Source: Pseudoalteromonas sp. MEBiC 03607 (lineage in GTDB: Bacteria > Pseudomonadota > Gammaproteobacteria > Enterobacterales > Alteromonadaceae). From it: DNA of 64,000 nucleotides. How positions within the stretch are numbered: the first letter of the stretch is position 1; every line of letters begins with the position of its first letter. The notes under the pieces are model-generated. The model saw nothing but the letters and a program-made list of their open reading frames with translations, searched no databases and had not been told where the DNA came from. The translations under genes and the position numbers were made by a program. The DNA is taken from positions 620,001 through 684,000 of the forward strand of contig NZ_SRRY01000002.1 in assembly GCF_004792295.1 (NCBI RefSeq), given 5' to 3'. Positions 1 through 8,268 of the stretch are shown here, in pieces.

Positions 1-350
1 AACATGGCAAGTTCTAATTCACGATTAACCGCTTGCTCAAGTTGCTTTGCCACAAACTGCAAAAATGCCCAAAGTGATTGATTAATAGCAAACACGCAGC
101 GCTCAGCAGTGGCCAGGTTATCAGGTAGCATTGACATATCGGCCACCACAAATCGTGCCTCTGGCATTGCGGTAAACAGGTGTGTTTGCGAAGCTTTGAC
201 AACCACGCATTCACCGGGGGCGACCTTACCTTGAAAATCACCCACACTAATAGCAATCACACCTTTTAAGGGCAGTACAAGTTGATGATAGTCATGGCTA
301 TGACTAACAGGCTTAGTACTGTATGAGCGGATAGATAGGTTGCCTTGCAT
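1..350 (-). CDS. AraC-family regulator, N-terminal part (cut by window edge)
   Basis: An open frame of 116 codons starts at an ATG (complement of 348-350) and runs off the left edge without a stop. The visible part is a cupin-like ligand-binding domain: a His-rich stretch HSHDYHQLVLPLKG at residues 17-30, followed by a G-D-F-x-G-x-V-x-P-G-E turn typical of AraC_binding domains. The DNA-binding helix-turn-helix half would lie outside the window, so assignment to the AraC family rests on the cupin half only. It lies downstream of the LysE-type exporter gene on the same strand, as AraC regulators often do. Confidence 0.7.
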   Translation of the reverse strand, partial: MQGNLSIRSYSTKPVSHSHDYHQLVLPLKGVIAISVGDFQGKVAPGECVVVKASQTHLFTAMPEARFVVADMSMLPDNLATAERCVFAINQSLWAFLQFVAKQLEQAVNRELELAM

Positions 351-412
351 CGTTTTGTGATAACCATTTTTTGAATAACGCTATTATGCCTGTTTGCTAG
401 GGATGATCAATT

Positions 413-1015
413 TTAGGCCAATAACGGTGTCAGCACATGCTCGTAGGCAATCATTAGCGCGACATAAACCAACAAAACAGCCATCAGTTTATTAAACACA
501 TTAAAAATACCCGGCCGTGATACTTGTTTGCCAAGCACCAAGCCCGCTAACGAGTAACTTGTAGGCGCACCAAAGGCAAGAATGGCTAAAATAAGAGACC
601 AAAATACGATTGCAGCGCCGGTAATATCTGCACTTGGGAACTGAATCGTAGCAATTGGCAGAGTAGCCACCAAGGCTTTTGGATTTAATAGCTGCATAAA
701 CAGGCCATCGAAAAAGCTAAGTGATGCATCAGCAGACGTATCACTCACCTGTACTTTTGCTTTTGCAACCTTCCAAGCAATGTACAAAATATAGCCGCAA
801 CCAATTAAGCTCACATAAGGCAAAAACTGCGGATTGATCACTTGTAAGCCAAGGTAGCCAAGCAGTACAAATAAGATAAACATCGCGCTACCCACACCGA
901 TAAAAAATCCAAGGTGTGAACGAGTTTGTTTATTTAAGCCGCTGCTTAAACCAAGTAAATTGATTGGCCCAGGGGTGTACATAATGCCAATAGCATATGC
1001 AAAGATATCTGCCAT
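413..1015 (-). CDS. LysE/RhtB-family amino-acid exporter
   Basis: This 200-residue inner-membrane protein has the LysE family layout of about six hydrophobic segments. The family signature after the first segment is visible as YTPGPINLL (residues 13-21) followed by a Gly-rich second helix. The family exports amino acids or their analogues; the substrate cannot be told from sequence. The gene starts 26 bp downstream of an AraC-type regulator on the same strand, so the two are probably co-transcribed and the regulator probably controls export. Length is normal for the family. Confidence 0.85.
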   Translation of the reverse strand: MADIFAYAIGIMYTPGPINLLGLSSGLNKQTRSHLGFFIGVGSAMFILFVLLGYLGLQVINPQFLPYVSLIGCGYILYIAWKVAKAKVQVSDTSADASLSFFDGLFMQLLNPKALVATLPIATIQFPSADITGAAIVFWSLILAILAFGAPTSYSLAGLVLGKQVSRPGIFNVFNKLMAVLLVYVALMIAYEHVLTPLLA

Positions 1016-1041
1016 AACAGCTCCAAATCAGTAATTTAGCT

Positions 1042-1872
1042 CTATCTACGAGCCCATTGCAGTTGAAATTGTTTTGGTGTCATACCGAATACTCGTTTGA
1101 AGTTACGATTGAGGTGGCTGGCATCTGCAAAGCCAGATTCAACCGCCACGCTGGTGGCATCGCGGCCAACTTGTAACGCTCTACGGGCATAATTAATACG
1201 ACAGTTCAAAACATATTGATGTGGAGTAATACCGAAGTGCTCGCGAAAGCGGCGGATAAAATGAAACTTAGACATAGTGGCAGCATGGGCAATGTCATCA
1301 ATAGCAATGTCATTGTCGATATTTGCCAAAATGTAGTCTTTTGCGCGCAGTAGTAAGCTATCAACACGGGTGCTTAAAGTTGGCAAATCGAGGCTGCCGT
1401 TGAGCCTTACTAAAGACTGCGCCATTTGCAATAGCGCAGCTTCTCGCTCTATTTTGCTCGTGCTATTGGTTTGTAAAAGCCTCGATAAGTTAATCACTTG
1501 ATTACGCAGTAATGGATCAGCATACAAGGTGTTTGCCATACGTAATGTGCAATCTTGCTTATACCCTAGCGCTTTGAACAAAGGCTGAAATTCATCGGGA
1601 TGAATGTACAGCATTAGATACTCTAGGTTTTGCTCAGTGCCAGAGTGACCATCGTGAATATCTTCAGGATTAAACAAAATGACATTGCCAGGTACGCTTT
1701 TATAAAACGCATTACGACAAAAGAAATCTTGCCGCCCCTGTAGAGTAATGCCAATTGAATACTCTTCGTGAGCATGTTTTGCATAGGTAAAATCACTCAT
1801 AGTCGCAGTCAACATCGAGATGCTCTGATGCTGTTCGTTGTTAATGTACTTAAAGTGATTGTCTTTGCTCAC
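1042..1872 (-). CDS. AraC-family transcriptional regulator
   Basis: The protein is 276 residues. The N-terminal third is a cupin sensor domain (HAHEEYSIGITLQGRQDF near residues 32-50). The C-terminal 100 residues carry the two AraC helix-turn-helix motifs, around IDDIAHAATMSKFHFIRRF and ATSVAVESGFADASHLNRNF, ending with the usual F-G-M-T-P-K-Q-F. It precedes a LysE-type exporter by 26 bp on the same strand, an arrangement common for regulators of amino-acid export. The effector is unknown. Confidence 0.9.
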   Translation of the reverse strand: MSKDNHFKYINNEQHQSISMLTATMSDFTYAKHAHEEYSIGITLQGRQDFFCRNAFYKSVPGNVILFNPEDIHDGHSGTEQNLEYLMLYIHPDEFQPLFKALGYKQDCTLRMANTLYADPLLRNQVINLSRLLQTNSTSKIEREAALLQMAQSLVRLNGSLDLPTLSTRVDSLLLRAKDYILANIDNDIAIDDIAHAATMSKFHFIRRFREHFGITPHQYVLNCRINYARRALQVGRDATSVAVESGFADASHLNRNFKRVFGMTPKQFQLQWARR

Positions 1873-2136
1873 AGATGCTCCTGAAGGTTGTGCGCTTCGT
1901 TATTATTCCTACGCCAATATAGCGAAGCAGGCAACCTAAAAACTTGAACAAAATTGCTGATATTGAATTAAAGAGATTAATTTTTAACTAAATAACAGCA
2001 AATAGCAGTGATGATTTTATTTATTTTTCAATTTCTTATAAGTAATTCCGGTTAGGCTTTTCTTATATTTGATTTTAGTGTGAATGTTTTTATCCCTAAC
2101 TTGGGTCTTTTAAATAAGCAGTAAAGTGGGGGTTAA

Positions 2137-2991
2137 ATGAATTTACGTACAGCAAATAATTTAGTGGTTGCACTTATCACTATCAGTTTTTCGTTATTGG
2201 GCTTGTCTTTTATCTTAGGGGCAAACCCCAATGCCATTGGCAGTATTTTTTCGTTCTATAAATTAGACGCTCAGGTGCCAGCTCACATCATGAGTATGAT
2301 CGCAGGCTTTGCTTTTTGCTTTGTTGGCATTACCAGTCTTCATTCACATTTGGGGTTTATCAATAGAGCGCTTCCGACCATCACTGCATTTGCTATATCA
2401 ATGCTCTGTTTGATTACGCTGTTTGGCGCTAATCGTTGGCTTGCAAGTGAAGGAGGCTTTCCTGTGATTGGTTCAGGGCAGGGGATCATTAAGTATTTTG
2501 CTGTTATTCCACTGTTTTTATTTGTGTTTTACAAAGAGGCTTTAACTGATAAAGCGCATATTGCTTTAAATTATGCATCGGTGGCATTAGTGTTGGTTTG
2601 GATTGGCGCCATGAAGTTTTTTGCTTTTGAGGCGAAGGGAATTGTGAGCCTTGTAGAAACATCGCCGTTTATGTCGTGGTTATATCAGGTTTTTAGTGTG
2701 CAAGGTGCATCGAATGTAATTGGTGTGTTTGACATTGTCAGTGTGCTATTGCTTTGTGTTGGCTTGTTGATTAAAAACAACAAGCTAATAGTATTGGCAG
2801 GGCTTGCCTGTTGCTCGGTATTTATCATGACGCAAACTTTTTTAATTACCGCACCGAATGCGCTTAGCAGTTCGACGGTTTTAGCAGGACTTGGTCAATT
2901 TGTGATTAAAGATCTGTGGTTTATTGCAAACTTAGTGATTATTTATCACCTAGCTGTAATCAATAATACAGCCAACGAAACAGTCGCATAA
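2137..2991 (+). CDS. RclC/YkgB-like (DUF417-type) inner-membrane protein with N-terminal extension
   Basis: This 284-residue, very hydrophobic protein has about eight predicted membrane segments. Residues 145-284 follow the DUF417 pattern seen in E. coli RclC (YkgB), a reactive-chlorine-resistance membrane protein: V-W-I-G-A-M-K-F, F-E-A-K-G-I, S-P-F-M-S-W-L-Y, Q-G-A-S-N-V-I-G and a final I-K-D-L-W motif. RclC proteins are near 200 residues; this one has about 140 extra N-terminal residues whose end (G-S-G-Q-G-I-I-K-Y-F) resembles the end of the C-terminal half, hinting at internal duplication. It stands alone, with a shared terminator after it. The family call is good; the function is by analogy only. 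Confidence 0.65.
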   Translation: MNLRTANNLVVALITISFSLLGLSFILGANPNAIGSIFSFYKLDAQVPAHIMSMIAGFAFCFVGITSLHSHLGFINRALPTITAFAISMLCLITLFGANRWLASEGGFPVIGSGQGIIKYFAVIPLFLFVFYKEALTDKAHIALNYASVALVLVWIGAMKFFAFEAKGIVSLVETSPFMSWLYQVFSVQGASNVIGVFDIVSVLLLCVGLLIKNNKLIVLAGLACCSVFIMTQTFLITAPNALSSSTVLAGLGQFVIKDLWFIANLVIIYHLAVINNTANETVA

Positions 2992-2996
2992 AATAA

Positions 2997-3020
2997 AAAA
3001 GGCCTCAAAAGAGGCCTTTT
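2997..3020. terminator. Bidirectional hairpin terminator
   Basis: AAAAGGCCTC and GAGGCCTTTT form a 10-bp stem with a 4-base A loop. A-rich and T-rich flanks lie on both sides, between two converging genes. Confidence 0.85.
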
Positions 3021-3029
3021 AAATGATCA

Positions 3030-4784
3030 CTAAACAACGACAACGGCTTTTTGCTTTTGAATTCTAGAAAACTCAAGCGCATCGTTGAGATTGTTAAATT
3101 CAAAGTCTGTAGGTTCTTCAACATTTAAACTACCCGACGCAATGTCATTAAGGAGCTTTTCGCCATCACTTACAAGACGTTGCCATTGCTGTGTATCACC
3201 ATAATCATGTAATGCACCAAGGGCAATCTCGTGATAAGAAATAGTGCGCGTAAATGGCTCATCGACTGGGGTTTCAATACGTCCTAATATACTGATCACA
3301 TGGCCATTTGCTTTTAGGAGTGGCACTAACTTTTTAGCTTCTTCAGGGCCGTTAGCATCAAAGAGTGCAAAGTAGCCACCTTCAGAAGGCGCGTCGCGTA
3401 ATACTAACTTAACGCCAAGTTTTTCAGCTTGTTCTGTCGTTAAGCTTTTTGATAATGCATGAACTTCAAAGCCACTGTGGTTCAGCATTTGCGTCAGTAG
3501 TTTATTAACTGCCCCCATGCCGGTAACTAATACTTTTTCGCCTTTGCGTAATGGTATTTTGCTAAAGGCTTGCCACGCAGTAAGCAGTGGGCAAGGTAAT
3601 GCAGCAGCAACATTAGCAGCTAACTCTTTTGGTACCTGCATAACACGTTCAGCATAAAGCACCGAGTGCTTAGCAAAGCTGCCGTTTTCACTTAAGCTAT
3701 GATGATAAGCGACTGTTTTACCAATTAGTTTGCTATCGACGCCATCGCCTACCTTCTCAATAACCCCTGCACCGTCTACGCCTGGCGTGTGTGCATCTGG
3801 CCAATTAATAGGATTGGCTTGAATAAACTTCCAATCAACTGGATTGATACCAATTGCAAGGTTGCGGACTAAAATTTGCCCTGCTTTAAGTGCTGGTACA
3901 GCTTTTAATCCCAAAGCGAGTGCTTTATCAGCCCCTTGAAATTGCCAAGCTTGAGTTGTTTTTACTTCATCATGATCCCAGTCAGGAGAAAAATCCGGGT
4001 TTGCTTGCCTGTCGCCGCAGCTAAGGGCATCAATTTGATTAATCTCATCTTGGCTTAAGCTAAGCGAAAGGGCTTTTAAGTTGGTAGCCATATTTTCGCG
4101 TTTGGTCGATGACGGTATCGTCACCATATCATGCGCTAATTCCCAAGCAATGACCACTTCAGCGGTGCTCACTTGGTGTTTGTCTGCAATCGCTTTAATG
4201 GTTGGATCTTTAAGTACTTTACCTACAGCAAATGGCATATAGCCGGTAACGAGAATGTCGTTTTGCGCACAAAAATCACGTACCTTTTGGTTGGTTAGGT
4301 AGGGATGTACTTCTACTTGATTGGTAAATAACGCGCCTTTTGGCAAAATATTTAAGGCTTCTTCCATTTGTGCAATGGTAAAGTTTGAAACACCAATTTT
4401 TTTCGTTAAACCAAGCTCTTTTGCTGATTGTAACTCGGTTAAGTACTCATCCATGCTTTCGCCATTGGCTGGGCTTGGCCAATGAATAAGCAGTAAGTCG
4501 ATGTAATCTAGTTGGAGCTTAGTCAGGCTTTCTTTTACGCTGTTAATAAAGTCCGTTTTATTTAACTTATCATTCCATACTTTGGTGGTAATAAATAACT
4601 CACCACGTGCAACACCACTGTCTTTAATCGCTCGGCCAACAGCTTCTTCGTTACCGTAAATTTGCGCGGTGTCGATGTGTCTAAAGCCCTCTTCAATAGC
4701 TGTTAGCACACTTTGATATGCAACTTCGTCTTGTAATCTAAATGTACCAAAACCCAGTTTTGGCATAATTGATTGTGACATCAT
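3030..4784 (-). CDS. Aldo/keto reductase fused to a zinc-less medium-chain reductase (quinone-oxidoreductase type)
   Basis: One uninterrupted 584-residue frame holds two enzymes. Residues 1-270 are an aldo/keto reductase of the 2,5-diketogluconate reductase type, with the catalytic tetrad visible as D38, Y43, K68 and H101, and the typical C-terminal end N-P-D-F-S-P-D-W-D. After a linker of only a few residues, residues 275-584 form a GroES-like and Rossmann domain of the medium-chain dehydrogenase/reductase family (G-I-N-P-V-D-W-K, P-G-V-D-G-A-G-V, and V-L-V-T-G-M-G-A-V for the nucleotide). No zinc-ligand set is evident, as in quinone/zeta-crystallin reductases. Both halves should use NADPH to reduce carbonyls or quinones. 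The fusion is unusual. The gene is monocistronic and bounded by terminators. Confidence 0.88.
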   Translation of the reverse strand: MMSQSIMPKLGFGTFRLQDEVAYQSVLTAIEEGFRHIDTAQIYGNEEAVGRAIKDSGVARGELFITTKVWNDKLNKTDFINSVKESLTKLQLDYIDLLLIHWPSPANGESMDEYLTELQSAKELGLTKKIGVSNFTIAQMEEALNILPKGALFTNQVEVHPYLTNQKVRDFCAQNDILVTGYMPFAVGKVLKDPTIKAIADKHQVSTAEVVIAWELAHDMVTIPSSTKRENMATNLKALSLSLSQDEINQIDALSCGDRQANPDFSPDWDHDEVKTTQAWQFQGADKALALGLKAVPALKAGQILVRNLAIGINPVDWKFIQANPINWPDAHTPGVDGAGVIEKVGDGVDSKLIGKTVAYHHSLSENGSFAKHSVLYAERVMQVPKELAANVAAALPCPLLTAWQAFSKIPLRKGEKVLVTGMGAVNKLLTQMLNHSGFEVHALSKSLTTEQAEKLGVKLVLRDAPSEGGYFALFDANGPEEAKKLVPLLKANGHVISILGRIETPVDEPFTRTISYHEIALGALHDYGDTQQWQRLVSDGEKLLNDIASGSLNVEEPTDFEFNNLNDALEFSRIQKQKAVVVV

Positions 4785-4987
4785 AACTCCTTAATTATGG
4801 AACTTGGGCAAAACATATTCGCCGATGTGCTTTAATGCCCATTCGATGGGTTGATTCACACCGGCATTTTTCATTGCCTATTAGTAATGACATGAGTCCG
4901 TTAATGCTTGTTTCAACCCCTAAAAATGGATGATTGGATAGCGATATTATTGCGAGGAAAGTCTTTACGAAAAACAGCAAGGATAAC

Positions 4988-5020
4988 AAAACACCTTTGT
5001 CATTTTTGCAAAGGTGTTTT
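4988..5020 (-). terminator. Hairpin terminator after the LtrA-containing operon
   Basis: AAAACACCTTTG (4988-4999) pairs with CAAAGGTGTTTT (5009-5020). On the minus strand the stem is followed by a T-rich run and lies just after the stop of the LtrA-family gene. Confidence 0.8.
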
Positions 5021-5025
5021 AATCG

Positions 5026-6228
5026 TTATGAATTAGCTTCTTCTTTTGAAAGGGTAAAGTATGCGCGAGTGACAGGGTAGGCAATTTGTGAAATCAGTGC
5101 TGTGCCCCAAAGTAAGTTGCCAATGAGCGAAGGCACATGGGGTAAAATGGGAATGGTAACTAAAGCGAGTATAACGCCAAACATTCTTACTTTAGCTGTT
5201 GCAAAACGATGGGCTACACGGTGTTCGATCATTAACTGGATCCACAATAAACTCAATAAGTAGCTTGCTAACCCTACACAGCCAATGACACCATATTTAA
5301 GTGGGTAAGGTTGCCAAAACCCAGCTTTCACTTCGCCGGCGAGCGCAACGCCGACCATAACTGCACATAACATTAAAAATAGGTGTGCTAACCACCAACT
5401 TACGAGTGTCCATTTATGTTGATTCTTAGGTTTACCATTGCCAACAAAGTCAAAGTAAATCCAGCATTGAACAAATACTGCAATACCGCCAAACATAAAG
5501 TTAGCCAGTACAGAGGGGTCGACTTTATAAATTCCTTTTTCTGATAAAGTAATCACCAATTTAAAGAAACCTTCGCCTACGACAATGAGCAGTAAAAGGG
5601 CAAAGCGCTCAGACATATGCCCAAGGCGTGGTAAAAAACGTTTATTTTCAAGTACACCAATTTTTGGAGCCATATACAAAACTTGGATAGCGGCAATCGC
5701 AGTGCCAAATACCCAATAACGATAGGGTGCAGGCATAAAAGCTGTGGTCGCAAAGATAATGGCAAGTGCAAAGTAGTTACGGCTCACACTGCGTGCTAAT
5801 TTAGTTGATTCGATCCCCAATTGATTGGTGCGATGAAATAGATACGCTGTAATAAGTCGGTTAGCTGCATAGGCCAATGCAAAATATGTCCAGCCTTTGT
5901 CAAGTACATGGGGAATAGAGGCTGCCATAACCATGGCTGTGACAATTTGGCAGGCCATTATCAGCCGATGTTTTACATCGGTACTGACATAGAGTGAGTT
6001 AAAAACGCTGGAGTCAGCCCACGCGAACCATACGGTGATGAATAAACCTGCAAAAGTAAGAAAACCACTTAAATGTAAGTGGTCGCTTAAAAAATTACCT
6101 AGCAGAAAAATGATTACCACATGAATAAGGTCATAAAATAATTCAACCCAATGAACATGGTCATGTGAACTTTTTAAATCTAGGTGATGCTTAGGTAAGC
6201 GCCACATTGGGTGGTTTTCTAATGCCAT
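5026..6228 (-). CDS. LtrA-family (low temperature requirement A) membrane protein
   Basis: This 400-residue polytopic membrane protein has about ten to eleven hydrophobic segments. The N-terminal V-H-W-V-E-L-F-Y-D-L-I-H-V-V motif (residues 26-40) is the LtrA hallmark, and G-E-G-F-F-K-L-V near residue 220 matches the second conserved block. LtrA was named from a Listeria cold-sensitive mutant; its biochemical role is unknown. It is the last gene of a tightly spaced operon (12 bp after the cupin gene) that begins with mdaB, so it may act in the same stress response. Confidence 0.85.
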   Translation of the reverse strand: MALENHPMWRLPKHHLDLKSSHDHVHWVELFYDLIHVVIIFLLGNFLSDHLHLSGFLTFAGLFITVWFAWADSSVFNSLYVSTDVKHRLIMACQIVTAMVMAASIPHVLDKGWTYFALAYAANRLITAYLFHRTNQLGIESTKLARSVSRNYFALAIIFATTAFMPAPYRYWVFGTAIAAIQVLYMAPKIGVLENKRFLPRLGHMSERFALLLLIVVGEGFFKLVITLSEKGIYKVDPSVLANFMFGGIAVFVQCWIYFDFVGNGKPKNQHKWTLVSWWLAHLFLMLCAVMVGVALAGEVKAGFWQPYPLKYGVIGCVGLASYLLSLLWIQLMIEHRVAHRFATAKVRMFGVILALVTIPILPHVPSLIGNLLWGTALISQIAYPVTRAYFTLSKEEANS

Positions 6229-6240
6229 AATTGATCCTAT

Positions 6241-6606
6241 CTATTTCCTTTCGACAATAATTGCAGTGATGGTGGTTTCACCCTCATTTTTGACTTGATG
6301 AGTCCATGCGTCATGCCACATCACATAGCCATTGGGGATCTCAAGTGTTGTTTGTGACTCTTTTGTACTGATGGTTGCCTTTCCACCTGTCTCAAAGTAG
6401 ACAGTTTCAGCATTATGCTTATGCCAATTATCTTGCTCACCTGGTGCTAAAGTCATACGCAAAACAAGTACTTCACTGTTATCTAGCAATACTTCATAGT
6501 GATTAGGTGAAGCAATATGTGCATGGGGGAGTTGTGCTGAAAAGGCATGTGGTGAGCACATCATTATGCTCACCAAGCCAATCAGCAAAGTTGTAAATTT
6601 GCTCAT
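6241..6606 (-). CDS. Secreted single-domain cupin protein
   Basis: The 121-residue product starts with a signal peptide (positive N-terminus, hydrophobic core, cleavage near A-F-S-A-Q at residue 24). The rest is one cupin beta-barrel: L-A-P-G-E-Q-D-N-W-H-K-H-N-A-E-T-V-Y carries the H-x-H and Glu that normally bind a metal, and the second motif ends with a His (W-T-H). The partner or substrate is unknown. It lies in the mdaB operon, 9 bp after the peroxiredoxin-like gene and 12 bp before the LtrA gene. Confidence 0.8.
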   Translation of the reverse strand: MSKFTTLLIGLVSIMMCSPHAFSAQLPHAHIASPNHYEVLLDNSEVLVLRMTLAPGEQDNWHKHNAETVYFETGGKATISTKESQTTLEIPNGYVMWHDAWTHQVKNEGETTITAIIVERK

Positions 6607-6615
6607 GGCTACTCT

Positions 6616-7164
6616 CTACTTATGCATACCGCGAATTGGATAGTTATTTTTTGGGTCGCGTATCCAGCTAAGCCCACTTACCAAGGTTGCTAAATCAGGT
6701 CTTACAAATGGGTTATTAGAATAATCAACCACATGTACATTACCTTGCTCGTTAACCACAAACAGAGCAGGCTCTGCGAAAGGGTGATCTGTTTCTTGCG
6801 GTGAACGGGGATCAGATATGTAAGTACCTAATGTTTGCATTTGCTCTGTAGTCAAACCGTAAGCAAGTGGAAATGACACAGATAACTGTTCTAAATGCGC
6901 TTCTAACTGCTCTTTGCTATCACCTGAAACAGCAATTACATCAACACCCGTTTCTAATAGCGCAGCTTTGTACTGCTCGAGGCTGTTTAAATAGCGAGTA
7001 CATAAAGGGCAATGCTTACCACGATAAACAACAACAAGCTGCCAGCTTGCACCGTGTTGAGGTTGACCAAGAACAGCCTCTTCACCATTCAAAAGTGCAG
7101 CACTAATACTAGGAAATGCACTGCCCGGATGGAGTTTATTGCTATAAACAGATTCGTTACTCAT
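6616..7164 (-). CDS. Peroxiredoxin-like (AhpC/TSA) protein
   Basis: The 182-residue protein has a thioredoxin-like fold with V-V-Y-R-G-K-H-C-P-L-C-T-R-Y near residues 45-58. This C-P-x-C centre is typical of the peroxiredoxin-like 2 group and differs from the T-x-x-C of classical peroxiredoxins. It should reduce peroxides or protein disulfides in the cytoplasm; no signal peptide is seen. It is the second gene of the mdaB operon, 9 bp from both neighbours, which supports a thiol or quinone stress role. Confidence 0.85.
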   Translation of the reverse strand: MSNESVYSNKLHPGSAFPSISAALLNGEEAVLGQPQHGASWQLVVVYRGKHCPLCTRYLNSLEQYKAALLETGVDVIAVSGDSKEQLEAHLEQLSVSFPLAYGLTTEQMQTLGTYISDPRSPQETDHPFAEPALFVVNEQGNVHVVDYSNNPFVRPDLATLVSGLSWIRDPKNNYPIRGMHK

Positions 7165-7173
7165 GAGTGCTCC

Positions 7174-7755
7174 TTAAAAGTTCTCGTTTAAGTGTTTTTC
7201 AAAGCGCGCAAAGTCGCTGTCGATGTCTGCATTTTTCATCACGTCATAACAGGCGAAAGTAGGTAACGCTTGCATACCGAAAAACTTAAAGTTCATATGC
7301 ATTGGGAAAACAAGGTCATCAACACTTTTACCTTCAAAAAAGTCAGTGCCATCTGCAAATGATTCTGCAGGTGCATTTAAAGTCAGCGACATCATGTATT
7401 GAGTGTTATTCAAGGTGCCGCCTTTACCGTAATTGGCTTTTGGATTGTCTTGATGACGACCATCACCATGGCAAAGCGCTCCACCCATGCCCGCGGTGTA
7501 CACTTCATCCATGTATTTTTTGAATGACCAAGTCATGCCCATCCAATTAATAGGTGATTGCAAAAAGACGATATCTGCCCATTGATGGTTCTCAAGTTCA
7601 GTTTCTACATCAAATTCGTCTTGTGTATTAACCACCCGAGTTTGATAGCCTTTTGCTTGAAAAAAAGCGTCGGCTTTTTCGATTAAAGCAGCATTTAACT
7701 TACCTTCAGAAAAAGGGTAATAGTGATGTGCGTTAAGAATTAATACGTTTTTCAT
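7174..7755 (-). CDS. mdaB: MdaB-type NADPH:quinone reductase
   Basis: At 193 residues it has exactly the length of E. coli MdaB and shares its landmarks: N-terminal N-V-L-I-L-N-A-H for FMN/FAD phosphate, W-A-D-I-V-F, the W-M-G-M-T-W-S-F-K-K-Y-M-D-E-V-Y stretch, and G-K-G-G. MdaB is a flavodoxin-fold FAD enzyme that reduces quinones by two electrons, limiting redox cycling. It heads a four-gene operon and is divergent from an HxlR regulator, with a 127-bp intergenic region full of inverted repeats. HxlR control by electrophilic quinones is the likely mode (inference). Confidence 0.88.
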   Translation of the reverse strand: MKNVLILNAHHYYPFSEGKLNAALIEKADAFFQAKGYQTRVVNTQDEFDVETELENHQWADIVFLQSPINWMGMTWSFKKYMDEVYTAGMGGALCHGDGRHQDNPKANYGKGGTLNNTQYMMSLTLNAPAESFADGTDFFEGKSVDDLVFPMHMNFKFFGMQALPTFACYDVMKNADIDSDFARFEKHLNENF

Positions 7756-7811
7756 AGTTGAGTATCCGTTTGCTAGTTACTTTATCGTGTTCAAAATACA
7801 TTCTGTGGTAT

Positions 7812-7862
7812 ATAATAGTAACCTAGATTATTTAATCAACCAGTTACCTTTTTGTAACTAGG
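7812..7862. promoter_or_regulatory. mdaB promoter overlapped by GTAAC/GTTAC dyads (candidate HxlR operator)
   Basis: On the minus strand, a TTGATT -35 (7834-7839) and a TATTAT -10 (7812-7817) are separated by 16 bp and point at mdaB. The same bases hold GATTA-TT-TAATC (7826-7837), flanked by GTAAC (7818-7822) and GTTAC (7843-7847). A second dyad, AGTTAC-N6-GTAACT, covers 7842-7859. Repeated half-sites over a divergent promoter fit binding of a dimeric winged-helix regulator; the link to the adjacent HxlR gene is inferred. Confidence 0.6.
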
Positions 7863-7882
7863 CTGAAAAATGCGAGGATGTT

Positions 7883-8239
7883 TTGGAAAGTTCAGTAGAA
7901 ACAGATAGTAAGGGTAGAAAAAAAGTTTTAAATGCTTGCATGGAGCCGTGTGCTATTGAAAAAGGCATGCGTTTGATTGGCGGTAAATGGACGGGCTCTA
8001 TTATCTATCATTTAAAAGATGGCCCTGTGCGCTTTAATGATTTAACGCGTATGCTGGGTGGTGCAAGTAAAAAAATGATCGACCAACGTCTAAAAGAGCT
8101 TGAAAGTAGAGCGATGATCACCCGTCATGTTATTAGCACCCGCCCGATAGCGGTGACCTATGAGCTTACTGACTTTGGCCGCTCAGCACTGCATATTCTT
8201 GATGAGTTACGGGTTTGGTCTGAATCGAATGAGATTTAA
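7883..8239 (+). CDS. HxlR-family transcriptional regulator
   Basis: The 118-residue protein is a single winged-helix domain with the HxlR signature C-A-I-E-K-G-M-R-L-I-G-G-K-W-T-G-S-I-I-Y-H-L, then R-F-N-D-L-T-R and the wing. Cys residues at positions 12 and 16 lie before the first helix, where HxlR proteins of the quinone/aldehyde-sensing type place their sensor thiols. The start is a TTG at 7883 preceded by GCGAGG; nearby ATGs are out of frame. It is divergent from the mdaB operon, which it probably controls. Confidence 0.88.
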   Translation: MESSVETDSKGRKKVLNACMEPCAIEKGMRLIGGKWTGSIIYHLKDGPVRFNDLTRMLGGASKKMIDQRLKELESRAMITRHVISTRPIAVTYELTDFGRSALHILDELRVWSESNEI

Positions 8240-8262
8240 CGCCAGTACTTTGCACTGGCGTT
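8238..8262. terminator. Shared hairpin terminator
   Basis: AACGCCAGT (8238-8246) and ACTGGCGTT (8254-8262) form a 9-bp stem between the converging HxlR and desaturase genes. The T tract is weak on the plus strand. Confidence 0.65.
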
Positions 8263-8268
8263 CATTAT

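Noticed and set aside
3950..4010. A frameshift or assembly join as cause of the AKR-MDR fusion
   Set aside because: The frame is continuous without stops and both domains are complete with a natural AKR end, so a true fusion is more likely, though resequencing would settle it.
4795..4989. A 64-codon open frame on the minus strand
   Set aside because: No ribosome site or family resemblance, odd composition, and it lies in the leader and terminator region between two genes.
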